Below, one piece after another: positions 9,029-20,838 of a DNA stretch of 64,000 nt (position 1 is its first letter; the number at the start of each line of letters is the position of its first letter). This DNA comes from Colwellia psychrerythraea (lineage in GTDB: Bacteria; Pseudomonadota; Gammaproteobacteria; Enterobacterales; Alteromonadaceae): NCBI RefSeq assembly GCF_000764225.1, contig NZ_JQED01000055.1, positions 372,001 through 436,000 of the forward strand, in the 5' to 3' direction. The position numbers were made by a program, and so were the translations under genes. Under the pieces are notes generated by a model. That model saw only the letters and a program-made list of their open reading frames with translations. It was not told where the DNA came from and made no database searches.

Positions 9029-10607
9029 AATGTTCGCGTGTCGCGTGGAACTGTATATCCGGATGACGCTCTTGCGCTAATGACAAGTTAACCATAGTTG
9101 GAGCGATATAGGTTAAATTATCACCGCCATCCAATGCTAAGTTATCACCCGCTTTTTTCTTAAATTGCTCTAAGGTACGTTCATCATCACACGTACACCA
9201 GCGTGCCGTAGCAACACTGATCGCTTCGTATATCGCATCAACTTTGTATTCGGTTTTTAAGCGTTGCACAACAACTTCAAACTGCAAGACACCAACTGCA
9301 CCTACAATCATGTCATTATTGATAAAAGGTCTAAATACTTGTACTGCACCTTCTTCAGATAACTGAATTAAACCTTTCTGTAATTGCTTGGCTTTTAATG
9401 GATCACGTAGGCGAATACGACGAAACATCTCAGGGGCAAAGTTTGGAATACCACTAAACTTCATCATCTCGCCACCGGTAAAGCTATCGCCTATTTGAAT
9501 GCTGCCATGGTTGTGTAAACCAATAATATCACCCGCGTAAGCTTCTTCCACATTGGCTCTATCACCTGCCATAAACGTTACTGCATCAGCAATTTTTACA
9601 TCTTTAGCTAGTCGAACCTGTTTCATCTTCATGCCTTTTTCATATTTACCTGAGCAAATACGCATAAATGCAATACGGTCACGATGTTTTGGATCCATGT
9701 TAGCTTGAATTTTAAAGACAAAACCGGAGAATTTTTCTTCTGTTGCCTTCACTTCACGTAAATCTGTTTGACGGGGTAATGGTTTAGGCGCCCATTTGGT
9801 GAGACCGTCAAGCATATGATCAACACCAAAGTTACCAAGTGCTGTACCAAAAAATACCGGTGTTAGTTCACCTTTGAGAAACTCGTCTAAATTAAAATCA
9901 TGAGAAGCACCTTGCACAAGTTCAAGCTCTTCACGTAAATCTTCAGCAAAGCTACCGACGGCTTCATCAAGTTCAGGATTATCTAGTCCTTTGATGATGC
10001 GCACTTCTTGAATGGTGTGACCTAAGCCTGACTGATACAAAAAGGTTTCGTTGGTCACTAGGTTATAAACACCTTTGAATTCTTTACCCATGCCAATTGG
10101 CCAAGTAATAGGTGCACATTTAATTTTTAATACTTCTTCAACCTCATCCATCACTTCCATCGGGTCACGCACATCGCGATCCATTTTGTTCATAAAAGTA
10201 ATGATTGGTGTGTCTCGTAGGCGGGTAACTTCCATTAATTTAACGGTACGTGCTTCAACACCTTTCGCAACATCAATGACCATTAAACATGAATCTACAG
10301 CGGTAAGTGTACGGTAAGTATCTTCCGAGAAATCTTCATGGCCAGGAGTATCAAGTAAGTTTACCAGACAGTCATTGTAAGGAAATTGCATTACCGAGGT
10401 CGTAATTGAGATACCACGATCTTTTTCCATTTCCATCCAGTCAGATTTTGCATGTTGACCTGATTTTTTACCTTTCACGGTTCCTGCTTTTTGTAAAGCT
10501 TGACCGAACAAAAGTACTTTTTCTGTTATGGTAGTTTTACCGGCATCAGGGTGAGAAATTATGGCAAATGTGCGACGTAAATCGACTTGCTCTTGCTGTA
10601 CAGACAT
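9027..10607 (-). CDS. prfC: Peptide chain release factor 3
   Basis: RF3 is a translational GTPase that recycles RF1 and RF2 from terminated ribosomes. The 526-residue length is typical. The G1 motif is SHPDAGKTT, the switch region carries [10 protein letters not shown]3 is [10 protein letters not shown] and G4 is FMNKMDRD; domains II and III follow. The start is the ATG at 10607. It is followed by the argS gene on the same strand after a palindromic repeat that reaches into the stop codon. The order holD-rimI-(x)-prfC is as in enterics, with an unknown small gene instead of yjjG. Confidence 0.97.
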   Translation of the reverse strand: MSVQQEQVDLRRTFAIISHPDAGKTTITEKVLLFGQALQKAGTVKGKKSGQHAKSDWMEMEKDRGISITTSVMQFPYNDCLVNLLDTPGHEDFSEDTYRTLTAVDSCLMVIDVAKGVEARTVKLMEVTRLRDTPIITFMNKMDRDVRDPMEVMDEVEEVLKIKCAPITWPIGMGKEFKGVYNLVTNETFLYQSGLGHTIQEVRIIKGLDNPELDEAVGSFAEDLREELELVQGASHDFNLDEFLKGELTPVFFGTALGNFGVDHMLDGLTKWAPKPLPRQTDLREVKATEEKFSGFVFKIQANMDPKHRDRIAFMRICSGKYEKGMKMKQVRLAKDVKIADAVTFMAGDRANVEEAYAGDIIGLHNHGSIQIGDSFTGGEMMKFSGIPNFAPEMFRRIRLRDPLKAKQLQKGLIQLSEEGAVQVFRPFINNDMIVGAVGVLQFEVVVQRLKTEYKVDAIYEAISVATARWCTCDDERTLEQFKKKAGDNLALDGGDNLTYIAPTMVNLSLAQERHPDIQFHATREH

Positions 10608-10961
10608 GCAAATTACCTGTTAAGTAAATAGTAGATAAGCACCTTTTGTACTTAGCTTAGTACAGGGCTTTTCATCATTATTAAAAAATTGCGCGCATTG
10701 TACCATTAAAGGGCGTGTTGTTTAATACCAAACGGATTAATTTATCGACCAAATTAGAGCTACAGTAGCGAGTCTAAAACAAGTAAAACTATGAAAATAT
10801 AGCTAGTCAGCATTGTTAGGCATTGGCTGATAGAGTGGTGATAGTTGCTGTCGTGTATAAAGCTAATTATCGACTTAAATAGTGGCTGATGTCCCCGCTG
10901 TTTTAGTTGTTCACAACCAAAATATTTTAGCAGAGCTTCGCCTCTTAGGATAGTTTACAAC
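10608..10961. other. Intergenic region without a recognisable gene
   Basis: About 350 bases between prfC and the small unknown gene. I see no open frame worth calling, no RNA gene and no clear terminator. The stretch AATACCAAACGG near 10731 and later AT-rich segments could be decayed repeat sequence, but I cannot support a family assignment. Confidence 0.4.
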
Positions 10962-11210
10962 TTAATTAAATAAACTTGAAATGAACTGAGATTCTTTTTG
11001 TTCGATTAACGGACTTTGCACTTTAATTAATTCATCTTGGCCATTATTACTGTGCTGTTGATTTACTTTACCCAATAATAATGCGAAAGCTTGTTGCTCA
11101 CTTAAGCCGGTAATCTGACTAATTTTCTGTAGTGCATCACTAACGACTAGGTTTGTAACAGCTTCGTTAGACAGTAATATATCTGTTTCAGTGCTTAACT
11201 TAGTAAACAT
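10962..11210 (-). CDS. Small protein of unknown function (82 residues)
   Basis: A short gene with an excellent ribosome binding site (AAGGAGAG seven bases before ATG), which is the main reason to believe it. The product is hydrophilic, without signal peptide, membrane segment or cysteines. It contains a helical-looking stretch SDALQKISQITGLSEQQAF, reminiscent of a small helical adaptor but not identifiable. It sits between prfC and rimI on the same strand, about 165 bases after rimI, so it may be in the same transcript. I do not recognise the family. Confidence 0.6.
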   Translation of the reverse strand: MFTKLSTETDILLSNEAVTNLVVSDALQKISQITGLSEQQAFALLLGKVNQQHSNNGQDELIKVQSPLIEQKESQFISSLFN

Positions 11211-11375
11211 TTTTTACTCTCCTTAAAATAGGTGTAATAAATACGATTAAAACCTTGTTGAGGTTCTGTACAGTATATTAACTAAAGGAGAGGGATGAAC
11301 TAGCCACTTTACGTATTCAAGTGTTGTTATTTGTTAACGAGGTCGTTATTTTGTTATCACGGTTGATTGAGATCT

Positions 11376-11858
11376 TTATTTGCAGTGCATTGACATGACG
11401 ATAGCATCTTCATAGCCAAAACCAGTGCTGCTTGGGTAATAACCTGTACGACGACTAATCTCGATAAAACCTGCATTCATGTAAAGCATTTGTGCAGAGA
11501 TATTTTTCGCACGAACTTCTAAAAAGACCTTTGTCGTTCCGAGCTTTTTCGCTTGAGCTAAGAAGCGGTTGAGTAAGACTTTTCCGCAACCTTTACCTTG
11601 CTCATCAGGGGTTACACAAATGTCCATCAGTGTTGCCTCACCAAGCACATATTCACCAACGTAAAAACCAATGGCCGCATCGCTAGGTAGATTGATTGCG
11701 AGTTTTTCTCCGAAATAACGATTGCCGATACAACTTACAAAGGTTTTTTCACTCCAAGGGTGAGAATGGCAAGCAAGCTCTATTGGCATTAAGGTGGAGA
11801 CATCAGCGCGCGTTATTGCAGTAAAGTGATGTGTCGTAGCTGTTGCGGGATTACTCAT
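11376..11858 (-). CDS. rimI: Ribosomal protein S18-alanine N-acetyltransferase RimI
   Basis: RimI acetylates the N-terminal alanine of ribosomal protein S18 using acetyl-CoA. It is a GNAT fold of 160 residues. The acetyl-CoA binding segment reads VTPDEQGKGCGKVLL (the Q/RxxGxG/A motif), followed by FLEVRAKNISAQMLYMNAGF, the family's typical VRxSNxxAxxLY region. The N-terminal HPWSEKTF is also characteristic. The start ATG overlaps the holD stop by four bases, so the two are translationally coupled. The holD-rimI pair is conserved in gammaproteobacteria, which supports the call. Confidence 0.93.
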   Translation of the reverse strand: MSNPATATTHHFTAITRADVSTLMPIELACHSHPWSEKTFVSCIGNRYFGEKLAINLPSDAAIGFYVGEYVLGEATLMDICVTPDEQGKGCGKVLLNRFLAQAKKLGTTKVFLEVRAKNISAQMLYMNAGFIEISRRTGYYPSSTGFGYEDAIVMSMHCK

Positions 11859-12229
11859 TGTGTTTGCTCAGTCAGTAATTGCCATAATTGCTTTTTAAGC
11901 ATAGGCGATTTAGATATTTCAGTAAGAGACGGTGTGAGCAACTGCTGCTCATGCCATTGAATTTTGTCATGAGGTGTTGCGGTGAAATACCAATTAAATA
12001 ACCCTAGGTCTAAGTGATCATTTTGATGGTTGATCTCACCGATAGTTAATTTTAATGCTAATAAAATGTCATGGAATAATTGCAGACTAGCTAAAACGTT
12101 TAAGTCAATATCAAGATAACAATTGGCTTGAGCACTATTTTTATCATTTGTGATCTCACGAGTACGGTGCTGCCATAGGCTGATGCCCATTTCAGTGAGT
12201 TGTTCAAATTGATGTTGGTTAATGCTCAT
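11855..12229 (-). CDS. holD: DNA polymerase III psi subunit HolD
   Basis: The psi subunit links chi to the clamp loader and SSB in the replicative polymerase. The protein has 124 residues; psi proteins are about 130 and poorly conserved. The N-terminal stretch FEQLTEMGISLWQ resembles the LxxMGIxxW start of E. coli HolD, which binds the clamp loader. The gene overlaps rimI by four bases, and this order is the strongest evidence. No catalytic motif is expected. Alternative assignments are unlikely given the neighbour. Confidence 0.82.
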   Translation of the reverse strand: MSINQHQFEQLTEMGISLWQHRTREITNDKNSAQANCYLDIDLNVLASLQLFHDILLALKLTIGEINHQNDHLDLGLFNWYFTATPHDKIQWHEQQLLTPSLTEISKSPMLKKQLWQLLTEQTQ

Positions 12230-12406
12230 CGACGATGGTTTATTAGCTCTAAGATTAAGGGTAAATATAATGACAGAATTTACGACAGACTAAAAGTAGA
12301 TAAATTTACCGAGGTACTAGTATATTAAGCAATACTTTGGTTTATCAGTGATAATAAAAAATAGAAGATTTACTGAGATTGTATAAAAAAGCATTCAGAA
12401 GGAAAA

Positions 12407-12483
12407 TGGCAGGGGTGGAGAGACTCGAACTCCCAACCATCGGTTTTGGAGACCGCTGTTCTACCAATTGGAACTACACCCCT
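12407..12483 (-). tRNA. tRNA-Trp (anticodon CCA)
   Basis: On the minus strand the sequence begins AGGGGTG and ends CACCCCT-G-CCA, giving a seven-pair acceptor stem with an encoded CCA. The anticodon arm is CGGTCTCCAAAACCG with loop CTCCAAA, hence anticodon CCA. The T arm has GGGAGTTCGAGTCTCTCC. The sequence closely follows the E. coli tRNA-Trp, with one extra base in the D region. Confidence 0.97.
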
Positions 12484-12701
12484 GCAACAGATTCGAATTA
12501 TACTGATGCGCAGGAAAAGGTAAAGAGCAAAGGTCGTTTTTTTTTGTCTTTATAGTCCGTTCGACTGTTTTATCGACAAAGTGCTAGTAAACTAGCCGGT
12601 TATACCTAATAAACACTGATAGGTTGGTAAGAGAATAGGGTTACTTTATTTTTTAATAACAAACGTTGTTTAACAATTGCGCGAATTGATTATGGGTTGA
12701 G

Positions 12702-12738
12702 AAAGAGCACCGGCATTATTCAATTATGTCGGTGCTTT
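12702..12738 (-). terminator. Probable intrinsic terminator of aceK
   Basis: On the minus strand just after the aceK stop, AAGCACCGACAT pairs with ATGCCGGTGCT across a short loop and is followed by CTTTCTC. The stem is strong but the T-run is interrupted, so this is moderately supported. Confidence 0.65.
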
Positions 12739-12744
12739 GATTTG

Positions 12745-14532
12745 CTAGTTTTCTGTTTCTGCTTGTTTTTTAGTGCTGTTGAAACTTATATTACAAAAGC
12801 GGAATTTATCGGGGTATGGGAAGACATCTTTATAAATACCATTGGCAACATCTTGCTGACATTGCTGCCAATAAGCAGCGGTTAATAAATCTTCGTGGTG
12901 TATTTTAAATGCTTTGAGATAGTTTGGATTTGCTAATGCAAACGTGGCTAGCTCTTCAGGAAACATATCGCCAGGCATTACGCTATACCAAGGTTCAGCA
13001 GCATATAATTGCTCTTCAGTAACCGCTTTAGGTTTCACTCGAAAGTTGATCTCATTCATATAGGCGATTTCGTCATAATCATAAAAAATCACTCGGCCAT
13101 GACGTGTCACGCCAAAATTTTTCAGTAACATGTCACCGGGGAAAATATCCGCAGAGATAAGCTGTTTAATGGCTTGACCATAACCGAACATAGCATCATC
13201 AATTTTTTGCTGTGCTTTATTTTTAAGCGCATCGGTTAGGTACAGATTTAGCGGCACCATGCGGCGCTCTATATATAAATGTTCAATAATAATAAGTTCA
13301 TCTTCACCTTCGCCCTCATAGCGAATAATGGACGGGGCTACTTTTTGCAGTTCAGCTAGAAGTTCTTCATTAAAACGTGACTTAGGGAAGGCTACTTCTG
13401 AATATTCCATGGTATCGGCCATTCGACCAACTCTGTCGTGTAACTTAACTAAACGATATTTTCCCTTTACGTCTTTCTTAGTTATGTTTTTACTGGGTGA
13501 AAACTTATCTTTGATAATTTTAAAGACATAAGGGTATGAGGGCAGGGTAAATACAGACATCACCATACCCTTTATACCAGCAGCTAATTCAAATTGGTCA
13601 TTACTGCTGTCTAAATGGTTGAGAAAATCGCGATAAAACTGTGTTTTTCCCTGTTTATGAAAACCAATCGCTGAATATAAATCCGCTTTAGTTTTATGCG
13701 GCATGAGTCCTTGTAAAAAGTTAACCAGCGCATAAGGGTGCTCACAATCAACAAAAAAGTATGCGCGAGCAAAACCAAATACAACTGCCATACTTTCACT
13801 ACTGGTGAGTAATGCATCTATATACAAACCACCTTTTTCATTGTTAAGCACGGCAATAATGAATGGCGTTTCTCCCGCTGGCGATAATACTCGACCAATG
13901 AGGTAAGCCCCCTTATTGCGATAAAAAGTAAAGTTAAGAATATCAAACTTTAAATCTTCTAACTTAACACGAGTTTTATGGGCTTTGCGGCGAAAGGTAT
14001 TAATAAGTGCATCAACATCACGATCGAGATCCTCAAAAGGGATCACAGTTCTATGACTATTCATAATGTCACAAATAGTTTGTTTTAGGCCAAGCTCTTT
14101 CGGCTGATAAGAGGTGTAAATCTCAGGTTGTGCTTTATCATCGAGGCGGTGCGCGGTACTTTCAACGTAAATATAATCATTGTGATAGTATTTACGTTCG
14201 AATAAGTGACAAAATACTGAGTTATAAAAGGTTTCAGCTAATTCAGGCTGTTTATGATTGATTAATAAATCAGAATAAACGGCTTTAATTCGCTGCCATA
14301 AAGCATCATCAAGGGAGCAGATATTAAAGTTATCTTTAATTTCATTAAAGGTTTCAGTTACTCGCTCGTCATAAAAATTGGTTCTTGCCCTAGCGGAACG
14401 ATGAATTTCATTCCATTGACATTGTTGAAACCTATTACGGGCTGACTGAGTAATTTCAGTAAAAATTGCAAAATGGCGCGCAAAGCCGTTAATAATTGTA
14501 TTGGCAATAGTAAGTGCAAGTTCATCTTTCAT
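12745..14532 (-). CDS. aceK: Isocitrate dehydrogenase kinase/phosphatase
   Basis: AceK switches isocitrate dehydrogenase off by phosphorylation and on again, directing carbon into the glyoxylate shunt. It is 595 residues against about 580 in the family. The central region VMSVFTLPSYPYVFKIIKD corresponds to the ATP-binding and kinase part, and LLKNFGVTRHGRVIFYDYDE is the conserved catalytic stretch. No aceBA genes flank it here, so it is not in the classical ace operon. It is divergent from queA across a 370-base intergenic region that holds repeats. The identification is secure. Confidence 0.96.
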   Translation of the reverse strand: MKDELALTIANTIINGFARHFAIFTEITQSARNRFQQCQWNEIHRSARARTNFYDERVTETFNEIKDNFNICSLDDALWQRIKAVYSDLLINHKQPELAETFYNSVFCHLFERKYYHNDYIYVESTAHRLDDKAQPEIYTSYQPKELGLKQTICDIMNSHRTVIPFEDLDRDVDALINTFRRKAHKTRVKLEDLKFDILNFTFYRNKGAYLIGRVLSPAGETPFIIAVLNNEKGGLYIDALLTSSESMAVVFGFARAYFFVDCEHPYALVNFLQGLMPHKTKADLYSAIGFHKQGKTQFYRDFLNHLDSSNDQFELAAGIKGMVMSVFTLPSYPYVFKIIKDKFSPSKNITKKDVKGKYRLVKLHDRVGRMADTMEYSEVAFPKSRFNEELLAELQKVAPSIIRYEGEGEDELIIIEHLYIERRMVPLNLYLTDALKNKAQQKIDDAMFGYGQAIKQLISADIFPGDMLLKNFGVTRHGRVIFYDYDEIAYMNEINFRVKPKAVTEEQLYAAEPWYSVMPGDMFPEELATFALANPNYLKAFKIHHEDLLTAAYWQQCQQDVANGIYKDVFPYPDKFRFCNISFNSTKKQAETEN

Positions 14533-14584
14533 AGGGCAATTAACTCTTTAGTCGATTTAAATAAGGGCATGACAACACCGCTTA

Positions 14585-14672
14585 ATACTCATGTTCATTG
14601 TTACGCCTGTTTTTGAGGGGCAACCTTTAATAAAAAGATGCGCCTTGTTCATGAATTGTTCAGGTATCCTCA
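14585..14672. repeat. Dispersed repeat, copy A (related to 32185-32272)
   Basis: Between aceK and queA lies a segment with ACTCATGTTCATTGTT, then AACCTTTAATAAAA, then GCGCCTTG and ATGAATTGTTCAGG. The same blocks in the same order and spacing occur between hscA and fdx (ACTCATGCTCATTGTT, AACCCTTAATAAAA, ACGCCTTG, ATGAATCGCTCAGG). By eye about two thirds of the bases agree, so these are two copies of one small repeat. No function is evident. Confidence 0.65.
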
Positions 14673-14686
14673 AACCCGAAATATTA

Positions 14687-14724
14687 AGCTTTTAGCGTAT
14701 ATTTACCAACATACACTAAAAGCT
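14687..14724. other. Hairpin in the aceK-queA intergenic region
   Basis: AGCTTTTAG-C-GTAT pairs with ATAC-A-CTAAAAGCT across a short loop. It lies between two divergent start sites, so it is more likely an operator or part of a repeat than a terminator; there is no T-run. Confidence 0.45.
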
Positions 14725-14899
14725 CAATTACAGAGATAGTTTTTCTAAATATTGGTTATAACAAGCAATAATGTTGTTTCAACACAAGTTTGTTCGGTGT
14801 TCTATAACCTAAAGGGTTAAAAGTAGCGAATTAACTTGCTATCAATGGCATGCAGCTCTAAAATTACGCCCTTTTTAAAGCAGAAAAATAGCCAATATC

Positions 14900-15994
14900 A
14901 TGCGTGTTTCAGACTTTTCCTTTGATTTACCCGAAGCTCTTATTGCTCGATACCCAAAAGCCGAGCGTTCAGCAAGTCGTTTAATGACCTTAAATGGTAA
15001 TTCAGGTGCGATAACCGATGGTGTTTTTACCGATATAGTTGCGCAATTGAATTCAGGTGATTTACTGGTGTTTAATAATACCAGAGTGATCCCTGCCAGG
15101 ATGTTTGGCCAAAAAGCCAGTGGTGGAAAAATTGAAGTCTTGGTTGAGCGCATTGTCGATCAGCACACCGCTCTCGCTCATATTCGCGCAAGTAAATCTC
15201 CGAAAATAGGCAATGAACTTTTTTTAGGTAATGAACTTGGTAACGAAGACAGTGATGCTAAAGTCAAAGCAACTATGGTGGCACGCCACGGTGCACTGTT
15301 TGAATTGAAGTTTACTGGTGATGAATCAGTATTAACAATTTTAGAAAAAATCGGGCATATGCCACTACCACCTTATATTGATAGACCCGATGAAGACAGT
15401 GATAAAGAACGTTATCAAACGGTTTACAATGAAAAGCCTGGTGCGGTGGCAGCACCAACAGCAGGTTTGCACTTTGATGAAGCTTTATTAGAAAAAATAA
15501 AAGCTAAAGGTGTCGAGTTAGCGTTCGTTACTTTGCATGTTGGCGCTGGTACTTTTCAACCCGTTAAGGTAGATGAAATTGCTGATCATATTATGCACGC
15601 TGAGTATGTTGAAGTCTCAGATGATGTAGTAGCACAAATAAACAAAACTAAAGCGGCAGGCGGAAGAGTTGTTGCAGTTGGCACAACCTCAGTACGTTCG
15701 CTGGAAAGTGCGGCCAAAGCCGCACAAGATAAAAATGAATCATTAAGCGCTTTTTACGGCGATACCGAAATATTCATCACCCCAGGTTATCAGTTTCAAG
15801 TAGTTGATGCGTTAGTGACTAATTTTCACTTATCTGAATCAACTTTACTAATGTTAGTCAGTGCATTTTCTGGTTATGACCATATTATGCCAGCTTATCA
15901 GCACGCGATAAGCCATGAATACCGATTTTTTAGTTATGGCGATGCTATGTTCCTCACTAAGCAAGACTCTAACAACGTAGTGAGCAGGAAATAA
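14900..15994 (+). CDS. queA: S-adenosylmethionine:tRNA ribosyltransferase-isomerase QueA
   Basis: QueA transfers and isomerises the ribosyl part of S-adenosylmethionine to make epoxyqueuosine in tRNA. The protein is 364 residues. It starts [19 protein letters not shown], which is family-typical, and contains [24 protein letters not shown] and the segment [13 protein letters not shown] that lines the active site. It is followed by tgt after about 135 bases and then yajC-secDF, the classical queuosine and Sec-auxiliary order. The annotation is secure. Confidence 0.97.
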   Translation: MRVSDFSFDLPEALIARYPKAERSASRLMTLNGNSGAITDGVFTDIVAQLNSGDLLVFNNTRVIPARMFGQKASGGKIEVLVERIVDQHTALAHIRASKSPKIGNELFLGNELGNEDSDAKVKATMVARHGALFELKFTGDESVLTILEKIGHMPLPPYIDRPDEDSDKERYQTVYNEKPGAVAAPTAGLHFDEALLEKIKAKGVELAFVTLHVGAGTFQPVKVDEIADHIMHAEYVEVSDDVVAQINKTKAAGGRVVAVGTTSVRSLESAAKAAQDKNESLSAFYGDTEIFITPGYQFQVVDALVTNFHLSESTLLMLVSAFSGYDHIMPAYQHAISHEYRFFSYGDAMFLTKQDSNNVVSRK

Positions 15995-16117
15995 ACAAGA
16001 AGTAAGCAATCGTTAACTAAGCGTTAAGCAAAGCTATCTATAAATATAGACAGTATATGCGACCAATGAAAACTATTTATTAAACCAACACCGCCAGCCT
16101 GTTTAGCTAGTGGGTGA

Positions 16118-17287
<1,170 letters not shown>

Positions 17288-17364
17288 TTTTAAGTAATTA
17301 AAGAGTTTTGTTAAATCCAGTGGTTTAGTATTTTGAAGAACTTTCGTTTAATTGAAAGGAAAAT

Positions 17365-17397
17365 GCACGGAGCTGACGTTAGTCTGTGAGTACTTTT
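17365..17397 (-). repeat. 33-bp dispersed repeat, copy 1
   Basis: Read on the minus strand, this segment is AAAAGTACTCACAGACT followed by AACGTCAGCTCCGTGC. The plus strand at 29401-29432 has AAAGTACTCATTGACT followed by CACGTCAACTCCGTGC, which agrees at 28 of 32 bases by eye. Both lie in gaps inside conserved operons (tgt-yajC and iscA-hscB). A weaker relative with AAAAGTATTCAATGAC may lie near 17850. Confidence 0.6.
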
Positions 17398-17479
17398 GAC
17401 AAATCAATTGAGCGAAAGAGCAATAAAATACATAGTCACTAACTAATGTCTAATCAATAATAAGAAGTAAGAGGAATTT

Positions 17480-17815
17480 ATGAGTTTATTTATCAGTAAA
17501 GCACATGCAGCAGCGGCACCAGCAGCACCCGGTGGCGGGATGGAAATGATCATTATGCTAGCCGTTTTTGGTTTAGTTTTCTTTTTTATGATCTATCGCC
17601 CACAAGCGAAACGTGTCAAAGAGCATAAAAACTTAATGTCTTCGTTAGGTAAAGGCGATGAAGTATTAACACAAGGCGGCATTGTTGGCAAAATCGTTAA
17701 AGTATCTGATGAAAAAGATTTCATCGTTGTAAGTATTAGCGAAGGTACAGAAGTTACTGTACAAAAAAATGCAATTAATGCAGTACTTCCAAAAGGCACA
17801 ATGAAGTCTTTATAA
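17480..17815 (+). CDS. yajC: Sec translocon accessory subunit YajC
   Basis: YajC is a small inner-membrane protein that associates with SecDF and SecYEG. It is 111 residues, with one membrane segment (MIIMLAVFGLVFFFMIYRPQ) after an alanine-rich N-terminus, and the conserved RPQxKRxKEHKxLMSSLxKGDEV cytoplasmic part. AAGAGGA is placed well before the ATG. It is followed by secD and secF, its usual partners. Confidence 0.96.
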   Translation: MSLFISKAHAAAAPAAPGGGMEMIIMLAVFGLVFFFMIYRPQAKRVKEHKNLMSSLGKGDEVLTQGGIVGKIVKVSDEKDFIVVSISEGTEVTVQKNAINAVLPKGTMKSL

Positions 17816-17988
17816 TTTTATCCTTGTTAGCTGGTTTTAATTCATCATCAAAAGTATTCAATGACATGAGTCAGTTTTGTACTTTTTCTTTGAACTAAAA
17901 CCAACTAACTTAGCTAAAACTAGAGCATTAAGATTAGTAGGGTGGACAGCTTGTTCGCGCGAAGAGAAATAAATAAAAAGGACACATT

Positions 17989-19836
17989 GTGTTAAACAAA
18001 TACCCTTTATGGAAAACACTAATGGTGGCAATGATTGTCGCTTTGGGTGCGCTCTATGCTACACCAAATCTATATGGCGAATCACCCGCCGTGCAAGTTT
18101 CAGGTTTACGTGGCGTTGAAGCTGATGCCGCTACACTTGATAGTGTTAAAGCTCATTTAGAAGAAAGTAAACTGAGCTATGACAGTATTGCTTTGGAGAA
18201 AGGTCAAATATTAACGCGTTTTAATAATACTGAAGAACAGCTTAAAGCTCGTGATGTCCTAGATGATAAACTAGGTAAAAAGTTTTCAGTTGCTTTGAAT
18301 CTAACGCCTAATACCCCTGATTGGTTAGCAGCAATTGGCGGTTCGCCAATGAAATTAGGTTTAGATTTAAGTGGTGGTGTTAGCTTCTTGATGGAAGTGA
18401 ATATGAAAGAAGCCATCAATAAAGCTAAAGTTGGTATGGTGAGTGATTTTCGTGGTGACTTGCGTAATGAAAAAATTCGCTATCGTAGCGTTAAAGAAGC
18501 GAATAATTCTGTTGTCGTTGTTTTTAGAAAAATTGAAGACTTAGAAGCTGGGCAATCATTACTGAAAAAGCGCTACCGTGATTTATTACTAAGCACTGAT
18601 GACGATACGCTTACGCTTACAGCAAAAATGACTGAGCAGAAGTTAAAAGAGATTCGCGAATATGCTTTACAGCAAAACATTACAATTATTCGAAATCGTG
18701 TCAATGAGTTAGGTGTTGCAGAGCCGCTAGTTCAACGCCAAGGTAAAAAGCATATTGTTATTGAACTACCAGGTGTTCAAGATACCGCTAAAGCGAAAGA
18801 AATTCTAAATGCTACCGCGACAATTGAGTTTAGGCTTGTGGATACCGAAGGTGACTTATCCAACGCGATAAATGGTCGAGTGCCAGCAAACTCTATCTTA
18901 CTAACAGATAAAGATGGTAGACCTAGCCTGTTGAAAAAACGCGTTATGTTAACGGGTGATCATATCACCGATGCTAAGTCAGGTTTTGATGAGTATTCAC
19001 GCCCACAAGTGAATATTTCACTTGATAGCGCTGGTGGTTCTAAAATGTCTAGTGGCACCAAAAGCAATATTGGTAAGCCAATGGCAACAGTATTTATTGA
19101 ATACAAAGCGACTGATAAAAAAGATGCTGAAGGTAATATCATCTTTGAAAAAAATCAAGAGATCATCTCTATTGCTACTATTCAGTCTCGTTTAGGTAAA
19201 ACGTTCCGTATTACCGGTGCTGGCAGCGCTGCTGAAGCACATAACCTTGCCTTATTATTACGTGCGGGGGCTTTGATTGCTCCAATAACCATAGTTGAAG
19301 AGCGAACTGTCGGCCCTACTTTAGGTGCTGAAAACGTAAAACTTGGTTTTGAAGCTATCTTAATGGGCTTTGGTTTAGTTTTTATCTTTATGATGATTTA
19401 TTACCGCGCCTTTGGTGTGGTCGCTAACCTTGCATTAGGTGCTAACCTAGTATTGATTGTTGGTGTGATGTCAATGATTCCTGGCGCTACGTTAACCTTA
19501 CCGGGTATGGCAGGTATTGTCTTAACCGTTGGTATGGCAGTTGATGCTAACGTACTTATTTTTGAACGTATTCGTGAAGAAATGCGTGAAGGTAAAACGA
19601 TTCAACAATCAATTCATCAGGGTTACGAAGCAGCATTTTCAACGATTATTGATGCTAACATTACGACGTTAATTGCGGCATTAATTTTGTTTGCTATTGG
19701 TACTGGACCTGTTAAAGGTTTTGCTGTGACATTATCTATCGGTATTATTACTTCAATGTTTACCTCTGTTGTCGCATCGCGCACGGTTGTTAATGCAGTT
19801 TGGGGCGGTAAACGTCTTGATAAGCTTTCGATATAG
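17989..19836 (+). CDS. secD: Protein translocase subunit SecD
   Basis: SecD works with SecF in the inner membrane to drive late steps of preprotein export using the proton motive force. It is 615 residues, the same as in E. coli. The start is GTG, with AAAAGGA upstream. There is an N-terminal membrane segment, then [17 protein letters not shown], a large periplasmic domain, and five further membrane segments from [17 protein letters not shown] on. The conserved [17 protein letters not shown] of the RND-like transmembrane part is present. SecF follows after 20 bases. Confidence 0.97.
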   Translation: MLNKYPLWKTLMVAMIVALGALYATPNLYGESPAVQVSGLRGVEADAATLDSVKAHLEESKLSYDSIALEKGQILTRFNNTEEQLKARDVLDDKLGKKFSVALNLTPNTPDWLAAIGGSPMKLGLDLSGGVSFLMEVNMKEAINKAKVGMVSDFRGDLRNEKIRYRSVKEANNSVVVVFRKIEDLEAGQSLLKKRYRDLLLSTDDDTLTLTAKMTEQKLKEIREYALQQNITIIRNRVNELGVAEPLVQRQGKKHIVIELPGVQDTAKAKEILNATATIEFRLVDTEGDLSNAINGRVPANSILLTDKDGRPSLLKKRVMLTGDHITDAKSGFDEYSRPQVNISLDSAGGSKMSSGTKSNIGKPMATVFIEYKATDKKDAEGNIIFEKNQEIISIATIQSRLGKTFRITGAGSAAEAHNLALLLRAGALIAPITIVEERTVGPTLGAENVKLGFEAILMGFGLVFIFMMIYYRAFGVVANLALGANLVLIVGVMSMIPGATLTLPGMAGIVLTVGMAVDANVLIFERIREEMREGKTIQQSIHQGYEAAFSTIIDANITTLIAALILFAIGTGPVKGFAVTLSIGIITSMFTSVVASRTVVNAVWGGKRLDKLSI

Positions 19837-19856
19837 TAAGGGCAGGAATTAAAGTT

Positions 19857-20804
19857 ATGCAAATTTTACGTTTAAAAGAAACTGTCGCCTTTATGAGCTA
19901 TCGCAAGATAGCCCTTGTATTTAGCGCCTTATTAATGATTGCTTCAATTACTTCTCTTGCCACGAACAAACTAAACTTTGGTTTAGATTTTACTGGCGGT
20001 ACTTTGATTGAAGTAGGTTTTCAGGAAGCAGCCGATCTAGAAACGCTTCGTGATGTGATGAAATCAAACGGTTTTGCTGATGCAAAAGTGCAATTTTATG
20101 GCAGTAGTCGTGATGTTGTTATCCGTTTAGGTCTACGTGATGACGTTAAAGCTGAAATGCTTGGTAATGAAGTCCTTGATGTCTTACAAGGAACTACGGG
20201 CCAAACGGTTGATATGCGCCGTATTGAGTTTGTTGGCGCAAGTGTTGGTGATGAATTAGCGGAGCAGGGCGGTTTAGCAATGCTAACAGCCCTTATCTGT
20301 ATTTTGGTTTACGTTGCTTTTCGATTTGAATGGCGTTTTGCTGTAGGTTCAGTGGTCGCGTTATTTCACGATGTTTTATTAACACTTGGTTTGTTTTCCA
20401 TTTTACAACTCGAGTTTGATTTAACCGTATTAGCAGCGATATTAGCGGTTATTGGTTATTCACTTAACGATACTATTGTTGTTTCAGACCGGATTCGGGA
20501 AAACTTTAGAAAAATACGTAATAGTGAAGCTGAAGAAATTATTAATGTTTCTTTAACACAAACCTTAAGCCGAACTTTTATTACCTCAATTACTACCTTA
20601 TTAGTATTAGCCGCTTTGTTTTTCCAAGGTGGAGCACTAATTCATGGTTTTGCTACGGCATTATTATTTGGTGTTTTTGTTGGTACTTACTCTTCAATTT
20701 ATGTTGCCAGTTTAGTGGCATTATCTTTAGGTATTTCCAAAGAAGACTTAATACCTGAAGTGATTGAAAAAGAAGGTGCGGACCAAGAAGCAATGATGCC
20801 ATAA
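19857..20804 (+). CDS. secF: Protein translocase subunit SecF
   Basis: SecF is the partner of SecD in the inner membrane. It has 315 residues, with an N-terminal membrane segment, the conserved FGLDFTGGTLIEVGF periplasmic start, and five C-terminal membrane segments including VIGYSLNDTIVVSDRIREN, the family signature. The ATG lies 20 bases after the secD stop, so the two are co-translated. A strong terminator follows. Confidence 0.97.
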   Translation: MQILRLKETVAFMSYRKIALVFSALLMIASITSLATNKLNFGLDFTGGTLIEVGFQEAADLETLRDVMKSNGFADAKVQFYGSSRDVVIRLGLRDDVKAEMLGNEVLDVLQGTTGQTVDMRRIEFVGASVGDELAEQGGLAMLTALICILVYVAFRFEWRFAVGSVVALFHDVLLTLGLFSILQLEFDLTVLAAILAVIGYSLNDTIVVSDRIRENFRKIRNSEAEEIINVSLTQTLSRTFITSITTLLVLAALFFQGGALIHGFATALLFGVFVGTYSSIYVASLVALSLGISKEDLIPEVIEKEGADQEAMMP

Positions 20805-20838
20805 ACGTTATTGTTAAATGACTGGCACACTGTTCCGC

